The notes below the pieces were generated by a model, which worked only from the letters and a program-made list of their open reading frames with translations, did not search any database and was not told the origin of the DNA. 37,601 bases of DNA. Origin: Pseudomonadota bacterium (GTDB lineage Bacteria > Pseudomonadota > Alphaproteobacteria > Caulobacterales > Caulobacteraceae). Each line of letters starts with the position of its first letter. The first letter of the stretch is position 1. The translations under genes and the position numbers were made by a program. This document shows positions 24,125 through 33,440 of this stretch, one piece after another. Location: contig JAEYAO010000012.1 in assembly GCA_023456105.1 (NCBI GenBank), forward strand, positions 1 to 37,601, in the 5' to 3' direction.

Positions 24125-25522
24125 CTAGACGCGGTCGATCAGGCGGCGAACGCGGCTGTCGGGCTGCCGGCTCTCCCAGACGGCGGCGCCGACGGCGGCG
24201 GCCAGGGTGGCGACCGCCAGCAGCGCGCCGCCTTCCTTGGCGTGATCGCGGGCGTAGGCGCCGGCGTCGTCGGCGTAGCGGCGCGCCTGCTTGCCGTGGT
24301 GGTGCAGGGCCTCGCGCGACTTGGCGTGCGCGGACTTGAACCGCCCTCGCGCCTCGTAGCCGACGCCGGCCGCGCGATCGCCCAGATCCTCGGCCCCGTG
24401 CTTGAAGGCGTCCACGGCGTCCGCAAGGCGATCGCGCAGCGCCTCGGTGTCGACCCAACCGCGCGGATCGATGCGGTTGCGGATGCGCTGATAGCGGGTC
24501 GGGCCGCTGCGCTGCGTCAGATAGACGGCGGCGGCCGCGCCCAGCAGGATCAGGGCCGCGCCGCTGGCGGTGATCCCCGGATGCTTGCGGACTTCGGCCA
24601 GGGCGTCGAACTGTCGGACCATGGGATAGTAAACCTCTTCGTCGAGGCCGTCCTCGGTCGGGCGGTAAAGCCCGTCGTCGGCCGGCGGGTAGGCGGAACC
24701 CCGGTCCCGCAACAGCGAAGGAGCGAACCGGGCGAAAAGTGGTTCCGCCAAGCCTGGCAGTAGATTGTAGAAGGACGAAATGGCGCGGCCCGATCCGCCG
24801 ACCGTGATCTCGCGCACCGGATGCTGCGCGCAGTGCAGGATGGCGTCGGCCACGACGCGGGTCGCATAGACCGGCTGGGGATTGTGCATGGGCTTGCCGG
24901 TCAGGTTGCGCGCATGCCGACTATAGGGCGTGGCGATCGGCCCCGGCTTGACCAGGGTCAGCACGACCGGCGCCTTGTCGCGCATCAGCTCGATCCGGAA
25001 GGCGTTGGTGAAGCCCTTCACCGCGTGCTTCGACGCCGAATAGACGCCCTGGACCGGGATAGGCATGTCGCCCAGCGTCGAGCCGATGTTGATGATCGCG
25101 CCGCCGCCTGGGCGATCGCGCAGATGCTCGGCGGCGATGATCGAGCCGTTCACCAGACCCCAGTAGTTGGTGTCGAACAGCCGCCGCTGGTCCTCCAGCG
25201 TCGTTTTGCGAATTTCACCGAAGATGGAGATGCCGGCGTTGTTGACCCAGGTGTCGAAGCCGCCGAACCGCCGGCGGCACTGCTCGGCCGCATCGGCCAG
25301 CGCGTCCTTGTCAGCCACATCGACTGCGGCCCAACCGACGCGTGCTCCCTGAGCCTCCAGCTCGGCGCCCAACTGCTTCAGGTCGCCTTCTCCACGCGCG
25401 ATCAGGAAAACGGTCGCGCCGCGCTGCGCCGCTCGCCGCGCGGTGGCAAGGCCGATGCCGGACGTGGCGCCTGTCACCACAACGATCTGCTGGTCTAGCG
25501 GCTTCAGGGTCGGTCGGGTCAT
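24125..25522 (-). CDS. Short-chain dehydrogenase/reductase with a membrane/helical C-terminal extension
   Basis: The first 260 residues form a classical SDR: cofactor motif TGATSGIG (17-24), NNAG (94-97), catalytic Ser148, and YSASK with Tyr161 and Lys165. Substrate is unknown. Beyond the usual ~250-residue SDR there are about 200 extra residues. They include a hydrophobic helix at 317-335, a long charged amphipathic segment (about 355-428, rich in Arg, Asp, His and Ala), and a second hydrophobic helix at 431-449. The tail resembles ElaB/YqjD-type membrane-anchor segments. It lies 63 bases upstream of the SerB-SerA fusion on the same strand, so they may be co-transcribed. Confidence 0.88.
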   Translation of the reverse strand: MTRPTLKPLDQQIVVVTGATSGIGLATARRAAQRGATVFLIARGEGDLKQLGAELEAQGARVGWAAVDVADKDALADAAEQCRRRFGGFDTWVNNAGISIFGEIRKTTLEDQRRLFDTNYWGLVNGSIIAAEHLRDRPGGGAIINIGSTLGDMPIPVQGVYSASKHAVKGFTNAFRIELMRDKAPVVLTLVKPGPIATPYSRHARNLTGKPMHNPQPVYATRVVADAILHCAQHPVREITVGGSGRAISSFYNLLPGLAEPLFARFAPSLLRDRGSAYPPADDGLYRPTEDGLDEEVYYPMVRQFDALAEVRKHPGITASGAALILLGAAAAVYLTQRSGPTRYQRIRNRIDPRGWVDTEALRDRLADAVDAFKHGAEDLGDRAAGVGYEARGRFKSAHAKSREALHHHGKQARRYADDAGAYARDHAKEGGALLAVATLAAAVGAAVWESRQPDSRVRRLIDRV

Positions 25523-25672
25523 CGAGGCTCGCGGATTTGATCTCTGTGGACCGCTAAAACGAGGTCCAGTCCCACCCGTTCCGATGCGCGGCTGCGCCCG
25601 GGCCTTACCATCGTCGGCTTCGGCGCCTATCTAGGCCGCCAATCCGCACATCGATCCTCAAAGGACCTCGCC

Positions 25673-26605
25673 GTGACCGATCACGCGCACGACCACGCCG
25701 CCACGCCGCCGACGGACGACCTCGCCGCCGCCTTTCAGATCGAGGGTTGGCCGGTGCGTGGCCGCCTGGTGCGCTTGGGCGAGACCATCGACACCATCCT
25801 GGGCGCCCACGCCTACCCCGAGCCGGTCGCGGCCCTCCTGGGCGAGGCCTGCGCGCTCGCCGCCCTGGTCGGCTCCAGCCTGAAGTTCGAGGGCCGGCTG
25901 ATCGTCCAGGCGCAGGGAGACGGGCCGGTGCGTTACGTCGTGGCCGACTATGACACCGCCGGTTCACTGCGCGGCTACTGCCGCTACGATGAGGCGGAGG
26001 TCGAGGCGGCGTCGCAAGGCTTCGCCCGTCCCGGCGCGCAAAGCCTTTTGGGCAAGGGCGTGTTCATCATGACGCTGGACCGCGGCCCGGACTTCGAGCG
26101 CACGCAGGGCATCACGCCGATCGAGGGCGAGAGCCTGTCGCTGTGCGCCGAGCACTATTTCGAACAGTCCGAACAGGTGCCGACCAAGGTGCGGCTGGCG
26201 GTCGGCTCGGCCCAGACCGAAGCCGGAACCCAGTGGCGGGCGGGCGGCGCCATGATCCAGGTGATCGCCTCCGACGCCGCGCGCGGCTCGACCGAGGAGG
26301 TGTGGGAGCGCACCCGCGCCTTGTTCGCCACGCTGGGCGACGACGAGCTGATCGACCCCACGGTCGGCCCCGAGACGCTGCTGTTCCGCCTGTTCCACGA
26401 GGACGGCGTGCGGCTGGAGGATGCGCGTCCCCTGGCGGCGGTGTGCCGCTGCTCGCGCGACCGCATCGTGTCGGTGCTGGCCTCGTTCGATCCGGCCGAA
26501 CGGGGCGACATGGTGGAGGACGACGGCAAGATCCGCGTGACTTGCGAATACTGCGCCTCGGTCTACGCCATCGAGCCTGACGAGGTGACGGCGGCTCAGG
26601 TCTGA
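25673..26605 (+). CDS. hslO: Redox-regulated chaperone Hsp33
   Basis: Hsp33 is a holdase activated by oxidation of a zinc-cysteine centre. The 310-residue protein carries the substrate-binding N-terminal domain and the C-terminal switch with Cys258 and Cys260 (CRC) and Cys291 and Cys294 (CEYC). All four zinc ligands are present. The Met-His-Ala-rich first 15 residues are an N-terminal addition common in Alphaproteobacteria. GTG 25673 is supported by AAGGA. It is convergent with phoB (14 bases between stop codons) and divergent from the SDR gene. Confidence 0.95.
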   Translation: MTDHAHDHAATPPTDDLAAAFQIEGWPVRGRLVRLGETIDTILGAHAYPEPVAALLGEACALAALVGSSLKFEGRLIVQAQGDGPVRYVVADYDTAGSLRGYCRYDEAEVEAASQGFARPGAQSLLGKGVFIMTLDRGPDFERTQGITPIEGESLSLCAEHYFEQSEQVPTKVRLAVGSAQTEAGTQWRAGGAMIQVIASDAARGSTEEVWERTRALFATLGDDELIDPTVGPETLLFRLFHEDGVRLEDARPLAAVCRCSRDRIVSVLASFDPAERGDMVEDDGKIRVTCEYCASVYAIEPDEVTAAQV

Positions 26606-26619
26606 GCCGCCGCGGGCCT

Positions 26620-27309
<690 letters not shown>

Positions 27310-27336
27310 GTCAGGCTCTCCGGCGAGGTGGCACGC

Positions 27337-28062
27337 TTAGTTTGTGGGCAGGTTCGGCGTCGGCGCGTTGTCTTCGGGCGTCGGCTGCGCGCGCGGCCGT
27401 TCGCCCATGATGTCGTCGCCGGTGATCTCGTAGTGGACGGTTTCGGCGATGTTGGTCGCGTGGTCGCCGATCCGCTCCAGGTTCTTGGCCATGAACAGCA
27501 GGTGGGTGCAGGCGCCGATCGTGCGCGGGTCGCCCATCATGTAGGTCAGCAGTTCGCGGAACAGGGCGTTGTAATGCTCGTCGACCTCGTCGTCGGTCTG
27601 CCAGACCGCCAGCGCCCGGTCGACTTCCGACGCCGTATAGGCGTCAAGCACGTCGCGCAGACGCATGGACACCAGCCGCCCCATCCGCTCGATGGAGCGG
27701 GTCAACGGCTGCATCGGCTCGCTTTCGGCCAGAACCAGCGCACGCTTGGCGATATTCTTGGCCAGGTCGCCGGTGCGCTCCAGGTCCGACGCCATCTTGA
27801 TGGCGCCGTAGGTGCGACGAAGATCGGAGGCGACCGGCTGGCGCAGTGCGATCATGCGGATCGCCTTTTTCTCGATGTCGCGGTGCAGCTGGTCCAGCTT
27901 GCCGTCGCGCTCGATCACGGCGCGGGCGAGCCCCACGTCGCGTCGCGCCACGGAGTCGATGGAATCCGCGACCTGCGCCTCGGCCAGGCCGCCCATGCGC
28001 GCGATCTCGGCCGTGAGCTGGTTCAGCTCGTCGCCGTAAGCTTTGACGGTGTGCTGGTTCAT
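27337..28062 (-). CDS. phoU: Phosphate signalling protein PhoU
   Basis: PhoU damps Pho signalling by linking the Pst transporter to PhoR. The 241-residue helical protein has two PhoU repeats with the acidic metal-binding signatures (KMASDLERTGDLAKNIAK and FMAKNLERIGDHATNIAE). The first Met, at 28062, follows a GAGGA ribosome-binding sequence. The tail (about 220-241) is Pro/Asn-rich and variable. It starts 10 bases after the pstB stop codon. Confidence 0.96.
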   Translation of the reverse strand: MNQHTVKAYGDELNQLTAEIARMGGLAEAQVADSIDSVARRDVGLARAVIERDGKLDQLHRDIEKKAIRMIALRQPVASDLRRTYGAIKMASDLERTGDLAKNIAKRALVLAESEPMQPLTRSIERMGRLVSMRLRDVLDAYTASEVDRALAVWQTDDEVDEHYNALFRELLTYMMGDPRTIGACTHLLFMAKNLERIGDHATNIAETVHYEITGDDIMGERPRAQPTPEDNAPTPNLPTN

Positions 28063-28072
28063 GACCCGATCC

Positions 28073-29020
28073 TCAGCCGAAGCGTCCGGTGATGTAGTCA
28101 AGCGTGCGCCGCTCGCGCGGGTTCTGGAAGATGGTCTCGGTGTCGCCGGTCTCCACCAGGCGGCCAAGGTGGAAAAAGGCCGTGCGCTGGCTGACCCGCG
28201 CGGCCTGAGCCATCGAGTGGGTGACGATGACGATGCAGAAGCGCTCGCGCAGTTCGTCGATCAGTTCCTCGATCCGCGCGGTGGCGATGGGGTCCAGCGC
28301 CGAGCAGGGCTCGTCCATCAGGATCACTTCCGGGTTCACGGCGATCGCGCGGGCGATCACCAGGCGCTGCTGCTGCCCCCCCGACAGGCCGGTGGCCGAG
28401 GCGTGCAGGCGGTCGGCGACCTCGTCCCACAGGCCGGCCCGCTTCAGCGCGCTTTCGACGACCCCGTCCATCTCCGACTTGGCGCTGACCAAGCCGTGGA
28501 TCTTGGGGCCGTAGGCCACGTTCTCGTAGATCGACTTGGGGAACGGGTTCGGCCGCTGGAACACCATGCCGACGCGTGCACGCAGCAGCACGGGATCGAG
28601 GCCGCGGTCGTTGATGTCCTCGCCGTCCATCTCGATGCGACCGGTGACCCGCGCGCCGTGGATGGTGTCGTTCATGCGGTTCATGGTCCGCAGAAAGGTC
28701 GACTTGCCGCAGCCCGACGGGCCGATAAAGGCGGTCACCGTCTTGTCGGGAATGTCCAGCGAGACGTCGTACAGCGCCTGCTTGCCCTCATAGAAGACGG
28801 ACACGTCCTTGGCGGCGATCTTGATGGGGCCTTCGGGCGGGCTGTCGACCACCGTCGGCCCAGTCATCGGCGAGGCGTCCTCCATGCGCGGCTCGACCGG
28901 CGCCTGTTCCTGCGCGGGCGCGACCTCGGGCAGCACCTGGCCGCCCATGCGCGGCGCCTCCGTCGGGTCGGCGCGGCCGCCCGTGCGGTCGTCGGTGGCG
29001 CGGAAAATATTGAACTTCAT
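28073..29020 (-). CDS. pstB: Phosphate ABC transporter ATP-binding protein PstB
   Basis: The ATPase of the phosphate importer. Walker A GPSGCGKST (100-108), the Q-loop region VFQRPNPFPKS, signature LSGGQQQRLVIARA, Walker B VILMDEPCSALDPI and the H-loop VTHSM are intact. The protein is 315 residues, about 60 longer than typical PstB. The extra is an N-terminal Pro/Glu-rich segment (1-64) of low complexity before IKIAAKDVSVFYEG. The start lies four bases after the pstA stop, which argues for the full-length version. Part of pstCAB-phoU-phoB. Confidence 0.96.
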   Translation of the reverse strand: MKFNIFRATDDRTGGRADPTEAPRMGGQVLPEVAPAQEQAPVEPRMEDASPMTGPTVVDSPPEGPIKIAAKDVSVFYEGKQALYDVSLDIPDKTVTAFIGPSGCGKSTFLRTMNRMNDTIHGARVTGRIEMDGEDINDRGLDPVLLRARVGMVFQRPNPFPKSIYENVAYGPKIHGLVSAKSEMDGVVESALKRAGLWDEVADRLHASATGLSGGQQQRLVIARAIAVNPEVILMDEPCSALDPIATARIEELIDELRERFCIVIVTHSMAQAARVSQRTAFFHLGRLVETGDTETIFQNPRERRTLDYITGRFG

Positions 29021-29024
29021 GCTC

Positions 29025-30323
29025 TTACCACCGACGCTCGAAGCGCCGCCTCAGGATGATGGCCGCCAGGTTCATCACGATCATGAACAGCAGCAGCACC
29101 AGGATCGCCGCCGCCGTGCGCTCATGGAACGCGCGTTCGGAAGCATTCTCCCAGATGTAGATCAGCGACGGCAGGGCTCCGACCGGCTGGTCGATGGCCG
29201 CCGGAACGCCGGGCACGAAGCTGACCATGCCGATCAGCAGCAGCGGCGCCGTCTCGCCCAGCGCATGGGCCATGGAGATGATGGCGCCGGTCATCACGCC
29301 CGGCATGGCCAGAGGAAGGACGTGGCTGAACACCGTCTGGGTGCGGCTGGCGCCCATGGCCAGGGCCGCCTCGCGGATCGACGGCGGCACCGCCTTCAGC
29401 GACGAGCGTGTGGCGATGATCAGCGTCGGCAGCGCCATCAGCGCCAGCACCAGACCGCCCACGATCGGGCTGGCGCGCGGCAGGTGCATCCAGTTGATGA
29501 ACAGCGCCAGGCCCAGCAGGCCGTAGACGATGGACGGCACGGCGGCCAGGTTGTTGATGTTGACCTCGATGATGTCGGTCAGCTTGTTCTTGGGCGCGAA
29601 CTCCTCCAGCCACACGGCCGCGCCCACGCCCACCGGAATGGCGATCAGGGCGGTGACCAGCAGCATCAGCGCCGAGCCCACGATGGCCCCCAAGACCCCC
29701 GCCAGCTCCGGCTGGGTCGAATCGCCCTGGGTGAACAGGGTGGTGTTGAAATGGGCGGACACCGCGCCGTCGGCTTTCAGCCGCTCCAGCCAGTCGATCT
29801 GCTGGTTGGTCAGGCGACGCTGGTCTTCGGGCGTATCGCGCGAGATCTCGCCCTTCAGATAAAGGTCGGCGTCGTCGGACAGCGGCGCGTCGATCGCGAC
29901 CGTCTGGCCGATCACCTCTGGCCGGCGGCTGACCGTCTCGGCCGCCGCGAACTTCAGCTCGGACGAGAACAGCGCGCGCATGGCCGCGGCCTGCTCGCCC
30001 GTCGGATCGGCCACGCCCCAGCGCGCCAGCAGCTGCTGCGCCGTCAGCTCCTCGAAGTTGGCGCCTTGCGGATAGGTGCGATCGACGCGCGCCGGATCCA
30101 TGTAAACGGGAACGGACGCGCTGTGGGCGTAGAAGGCGGTGTGCCCCTGCTCCACGATCCGGCCCAACAGGATGACCAGGAACAGCAGCGCCGCGCCGAT
30201 GGCGATGCGGCCGTACCACTTGAAGCGCTGCTCGCGCGCGTGCCGGCGCCGCAGCCCGACCTTCAGCCGGTCCAGGCGCTTGTCGGGCGCGGCCGCCAGG
30301 GCGTCGGGGGTCGCGTCAGTCAT
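29025..30323 (-). CDS. pstA: Phosphate ABC transporter permease PstA
   Basis: Membrane permease of the phosphate importer. The C-terminal half (about 205-432) holds the permease domain with the EAA-like loop SIREAALAMGASRTQTVFSHVLPLAMPG. The protein is 432 residues, about 140 longer than E. coli PstA. The N-terminal part (about 1-200) has one membrane helix (40-58) and a soluble domain of the DUF3333 type found in other alphaproteobacterial PstA proteins. Its start overlaps the end of pstC by eight bases. Confidence 0.95.
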   Translation of the reverse strand: MTDATPDALAAAPDKRLDRLKVGLRRRHAREQRFKWYGRIAIGAALLFLVILLGRIVEQGHTAFYAHSASVPVYMDPARVDRTYPQGANFEELTAQQLLARWGVADPTGEQAAAMRALFSSELKFAAAETVSRRPEVIGQTVAIDAPLSDDADLYLKGEISRDTPEDQRRLTNQQIDWLERLKADGAVSAHFNTTLFTQGDSTQPELAGVLGAIVGSALMLLVTALIAIPVGVGAAVWLEEFAPKNKLTDIIEVNINNLAAVPSIVYGLLGLALFINWMHLPRASPIVGGLVLALMALPTLIIATRSSLKAVPPSIREAALAMGASRTQTVFSHVLPLAMPGVMTGAIISMAHALGETAPLLLIGMVSFVPGVPAAIDQPVGALPSLIYIWENASERAFHERTAAAILVLLLFMIVMNLAAIILRRRFERRW

Positions 30324-31746
30324 ACTGTTCCCGATAGGTCTGGACGATCCGCTGGGCGATGATGTTCAAGGTCAGCGTCACCAGGAACAGCGTCAGGCCG
30401 AGGCCGAAGGCGGCCAGCGTCTTGGGGCTGTTGAACTCCTGATCGCCGGTCAGCAGCGTCACGATCTGCACCGTCACGGTGGTCACCGTGTCCAGCGGGT
30501 TGAAGGTCAGGTTGGCGGCCAGGCCCGCCGCCATGGTCACGATCATGGTCTCGCCGATCGCGCGCGACACCGCCAGCAGCAGCGCGCCCGCGATGCCCGG
30601 CAGGGCGGCGGGCAGCAGCACCCGCTTGACCGTCTCGGACTTGGTCGCCCCCATGGCCGAGGAGCCGTCGCGCAGACTCTGCGGGACCGCGTTCAGGATG
30701 TCGTCCGACAGCGAGGAGACGAACGGGATCAGCATGATCCCCATCACCGCGCCCGCCGTCAGCGCCATCTGGTTCTGAACCAGGGCGAGATACTGGCCGA
30801 CGCCGTTCAGCGGCCCGCCGATCAGGAACAGGCCGATCTCGTTGAAGAAGACGCGCAGCAGCGGCCCCACCGTCAACGCCGCAAAGAAGCCGTAGACCAC
30901 CGTCGGCACGCCGGCCAAAATCTCGAGCATCGGCTTGACCACCGCGCGCGTATGGGACCCCGCGTACTCCGACAGATAGATGGCCGACATCAGCCCGATC
31001 GGCGCGGCCACGGCCATGGCGATCATCATGATCAAAAGGGTGCCCGCAAACAGCGGGACCGCGCCGAAGGCGCCGGACGAGCCCACCTGGTCCGCGCGGA
31101 TCGCCACCTGCGGGCTCCACTGCGTCCCGAACAGGAACTCGGTCACCGGCACCGACTGGAAGAAACGGAACGAGTCCCACACCAGCGACGAGATGATGCC
31201 GATGGTGGTCAGCACCGCCACCGCCGAACAGACGAACAGCGCGCCGTAGACCCAGCCCTCGACCCGATTGCGGATGCGCCTGTCGGGCCGCAGCTGGGTG
31301 AAGGCCCACAGCCCTCCCAGTACGGCCAGCAGCACCGCCGCCAGCGCGCCGCCCCACTGCAGGGTGCGCTCGATGCGGATCATGCGTTGCCCCTCGGCGG
31401 GCAGTTCCTGCGCCAGGGGGGCCGGCCAGATCTGCAGCGCCGGCCGGCCCTGCCCGACCAGGCGGGCGTCGGCGAAAAAGGCCTGACGGCGGAAAGGCTC
31501 AAGCTGAGCGACGCTTTCCGGTGCGCCCGCGCGGATCAACCGGCTTTCAACGCCGCCCGAGAAAGCTGCGGCGAGAACCAGCGCCAGAAGCGCGGGCGCG
31601 GCGACCCAGATCAGGGCGTAGGCGCCGTGCTGGCCGGGCCGCGAGTGCGACCGCACGCCCACGGCGCGACGACGCGCCACCGCGCGACCGCCGAACCACG
31701 CCGCTGCGGACAGCGCGATCAGAACAAGCAGGGACAGCCAGATCAT
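30316..31746 (-). CDS. pstC: Phosphate ABC transporter permease PstC
   Basis: Partner permease of PstA. The 476-residue protein has an N-terminal membrane extension with helices at about 1-22 and 43-62 and a small periplasmic loop. The permease domain follows, with GIISSLVWDSFRFF, SAIYLSEYAG and the EAA-like SLRDGSSAMGATKSETVKRVLLPAALPG. Longer than E. coli PstC (about 320), as is usual in this group. It is first in the pst genes, 142 bases after phoR, behind a Pho box. Confidence 0.95.
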   Translation of the reverse strand: MIWLSLLVLIALSAAAWFGGRAVARRRAVGVRSHSRPGQHGAYALIWVAAPALLALVLAAAFSGGVESRLIRAGAPESVAQLEPFRRQAFFADARLVGQGRPALQIWPAPLAQELPAEGQRMIRIERTLQWGGALAAVLLAVLGGLWAFTQLRPDRRIRNRVEGWVYGALFVCSAVAVLTTIGIISSLVWDSFRFFQSVPVTEFLFGTQWSPQVAIRADQVGSSGAFGAVPLFAGTLLIMMIAMAVAAPIGLMSAIYLSEYAGSHTRAVVKPMLEILAGVPTVVYGFFAALTVGPLLRVFFNEIGLFLIGGPLNGVGQYLALVQNQMALTAGAVMGIMLIPFVSSLSDDILNAVPQSLRDGSSAMGATKSETVKRVLLPAALPGIAGALLLAVSRAIGETMIVTMAAGLAANLTFNPLDTVTTVTVQIVTLLTGDQEFNSPKTLAAFGLGLTLFLVTLTLNIIAQRIVQTYREQYD

Positions 31747-31835
31747 TCAGGGTCCAACCAGACGCCGCAGGGAGAAAAGCCGCGAGTCTCCCCCCGGGAG
31801 CATCACGGCGCGGAACCTGCCCGCGAATGGTCAGC

Positions 31836-31841
31836 GGATTA
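31836..31841 (-). promoter_or_regulatory. Candidate -10 element of the PhoB-dependent pstC promoter
   Basis: TAATCC on the minus strand lies ten bases after the last base of the Pho box. This is the spacing expected when a Pho box replaces the -35 element. Confidence 0.4.
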
Positions 31842-31851
31842 CGACGGCTAG

Positions 31852-31869
31852 ATGACAGTTGCGTAACAG
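31852..31869 (-). promoter_or_regulatory. Pho box upstream of pstCAB
   Basis: On the minus strand CTGTTAC, then GCAA, then CTGTCAT: two 7-base repeats separated by four bases, 18 bp in total. This is the layout of the PhoB binding site. It lies between the phoR stop codon and pstC, about 105 bases before the pstC start, so the pst genes can be induced independently of phoR. Confidence 0.8.
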
Positions 31870-31888
31870 CGAAGGTTGACGGCCGCGG

Positions 31889-33271
31889 CTAGGAATCCTG
31901 CCTGGGCATGGGGAACCAGGCCGTGAAGGCCGCGCCGGCCCCCAAGGTGCTTTCCACCGTCAAGCCGCCCTGGTGGCGGTTGACGATGTGCTTGACGATG
32001 GCGAGGCCCAGACCTGTGCCCAGACGCTCGCCGCTCTTTTGCCCCTCCACCCGATAGAAGCGCTCGGTCAGGCGCGGCAGGTGCTCGCGCGCCATTCCCG
32101 GTCCATGGTCGCGCACCGTGACGGCGGCGTAGCGCGTGCCGACGGTGCGGTCGGGCGTCAGCAGCGAAAGCCGCGTCGCTCCGGCCATCTGGCTTGCGAT
32201 GGCCTGATCGAACGTCAGGTCGCGGCGCACGATGACGTCCACCGCGCCGCCGGACGGCGAGTATTTCACGCCGTTGTCCAGGAGGTTCTGCACCACCTGC
32301 ACGATCTCGTCCCGCTCGCCGACCACGATCGTGCGCCCTTCGGCGTTCAGCCGCACCTCGACCTGACGATCCTTGACCAGCACGCTGACCGCGTCGATGA
32401 CGTCGGAGGCGGCGGCGTCCAGCGCCACGCGGCCGGACGGCGGGATGTGCTCGTTCAGCTCGATGCGGCTGAGCGACAGGAGGTCCGCGACCAGCCGCGT
32501 CATGCGCTCGGCTTGCGCCGCCATGATGTCCAGGAAGCGGTCGCGAGCGCGCGTGTCGTCGCGCGCATGCCCCTTCAAGGTCTCGATAAAGCCGCTCAGC
32601 GACGCCAGCGGGGTGCGCAGCTCGTGGCTGGCGTTGGCCAGGAAGTCGACGCGCATCATCTCGGTCCGGCGCGCATCCGTTTCGTCGCGCAGCACCAGAA
32701 GCGCCAGGGCTTCGCCTGGCCGTGTGGGCGACAGCGGCCGCGTCCATGCCCGCCAGCGGCGATCACGCGCCCCGCCGGTCGCATAATCCGTGACCTGGGA
32801 CACACCGCCGAAAAGCGCCTCGTCCACCGCCTCCAGCACGCCGGGATCGCGCATGACCTGCACCAGCAGCCCGCCCCGGCGTTGCACCCTCAAGAGGTCC
32901 CGCGCCGCCTGATTGGCCATGACGATGCGACGACCGGCTATGTCGTCCGGCTCCTCGCCGCTGACGATCAGAACCGCGTCCTCCAGCGCCTCAAGCGCGC
33001 CGTCCAGCAGTTCGGACGAAACCAGCGCCTCGCCTTCGGGCGTTTCCGGCGCCAGCGGCTCCACGCCTGGTGAAGGTTCGCGGGAGCGGCTGATCAGCCA
33101 GGTCGACGCCGCGACCAGCACGGCCCCTCCGATCAACGAAGGCGCCAGTTCCGGATGCAGGACCGCCAGACCAACAAGGATCAGCGCCGCCACGCCGCCG
33201 CTGGCGCCGGCGGTCCACAGCCGCGAACCGGAGGCGGGCGCGACAGGCGACGACGAGAATTCGTAAGACAT
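31889..33271 (-). CDS. phoR: Phosphate regulon sensor histidine kinase PhoR
   Basis: Membrane-bound kinase that phosphorylates PhoB. From ATG 33271 (460 residues) it has two adjacent membrane helices (about 22-60) and a PAS-like domain (about 85-200). A HisKA domain with His216 (NASHELRTPLASL) follows, and then a HATPase domain with LLDNGVKYSP, DHGPGM and GTGLGLAIVKHI. AGGGG lies seven bases before ATG 33271; a longer upstream extension has no kinase features and is not used. It heads the pho-pst cluster and is divergent from the MHYT kinase gene. Confidence 0.95.
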   Translation of the reverse strand: MSYEFSSSPVAPASGSRLWTAGASGGVAALILVGLAVLHPELAPSLIGGAVLVAASTWLISRSREPSPGVEPLAPETPEGEALVSSELLDGALEALEDAVLIVSGEEPDDIAGRRIVMANQAARDLLRVQRRGGLLVQVMRDPGVLEAVDEALFGGVSQVTDYATGGARDRRWRAWTRPLSPTRPGEALALLVLRDETDARRTEMMRVDFLANASHELRTPLASLSGFIETLKGHARDDTRARDRFLDIMAAQAERMTRLVADLLSLSRIELNEHIPPSGRVALDAAASDVIDAVSVLVKDRQVEVRLNAEGRTIVVGERDEIVQVVQNLLDNGVKYSPSGGAVDVIVRRDLTFDQAIASQMAGATRLSLLTPDRTVGTRYAAVTVRDHGPGMAREHLPRLTERFYRVEGQKSGERLGTGLGLAIVKHIVNRHQGGLTVESTLGAGAAFTAWFPMPRQDS

Positions 33272-33440
33272 CTTACCCCTGGCGGCCTCCTGCGTTCGGA
33301 CTCGACCATGTTCGCCTGTCGCTGAACCTCTCCTTGCACGGAGATTGTGACGGCTGATCGAGGATGTTTCCCGACGCAAGCTTCGCCGCACGGAATCTTC
33401 AGAAGTGCGTGGCAGGGTCGCGGGCGAAGAGAGATCCGCC

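Noticed and set aside
22160..24763. 867-codon plus-strand frame opposite the SerB-SerA fusion
   Set aside because: Mirror-image shadow of a strongly conserved gene; composition rich in Arg, Gln, His and Gly with no domains.
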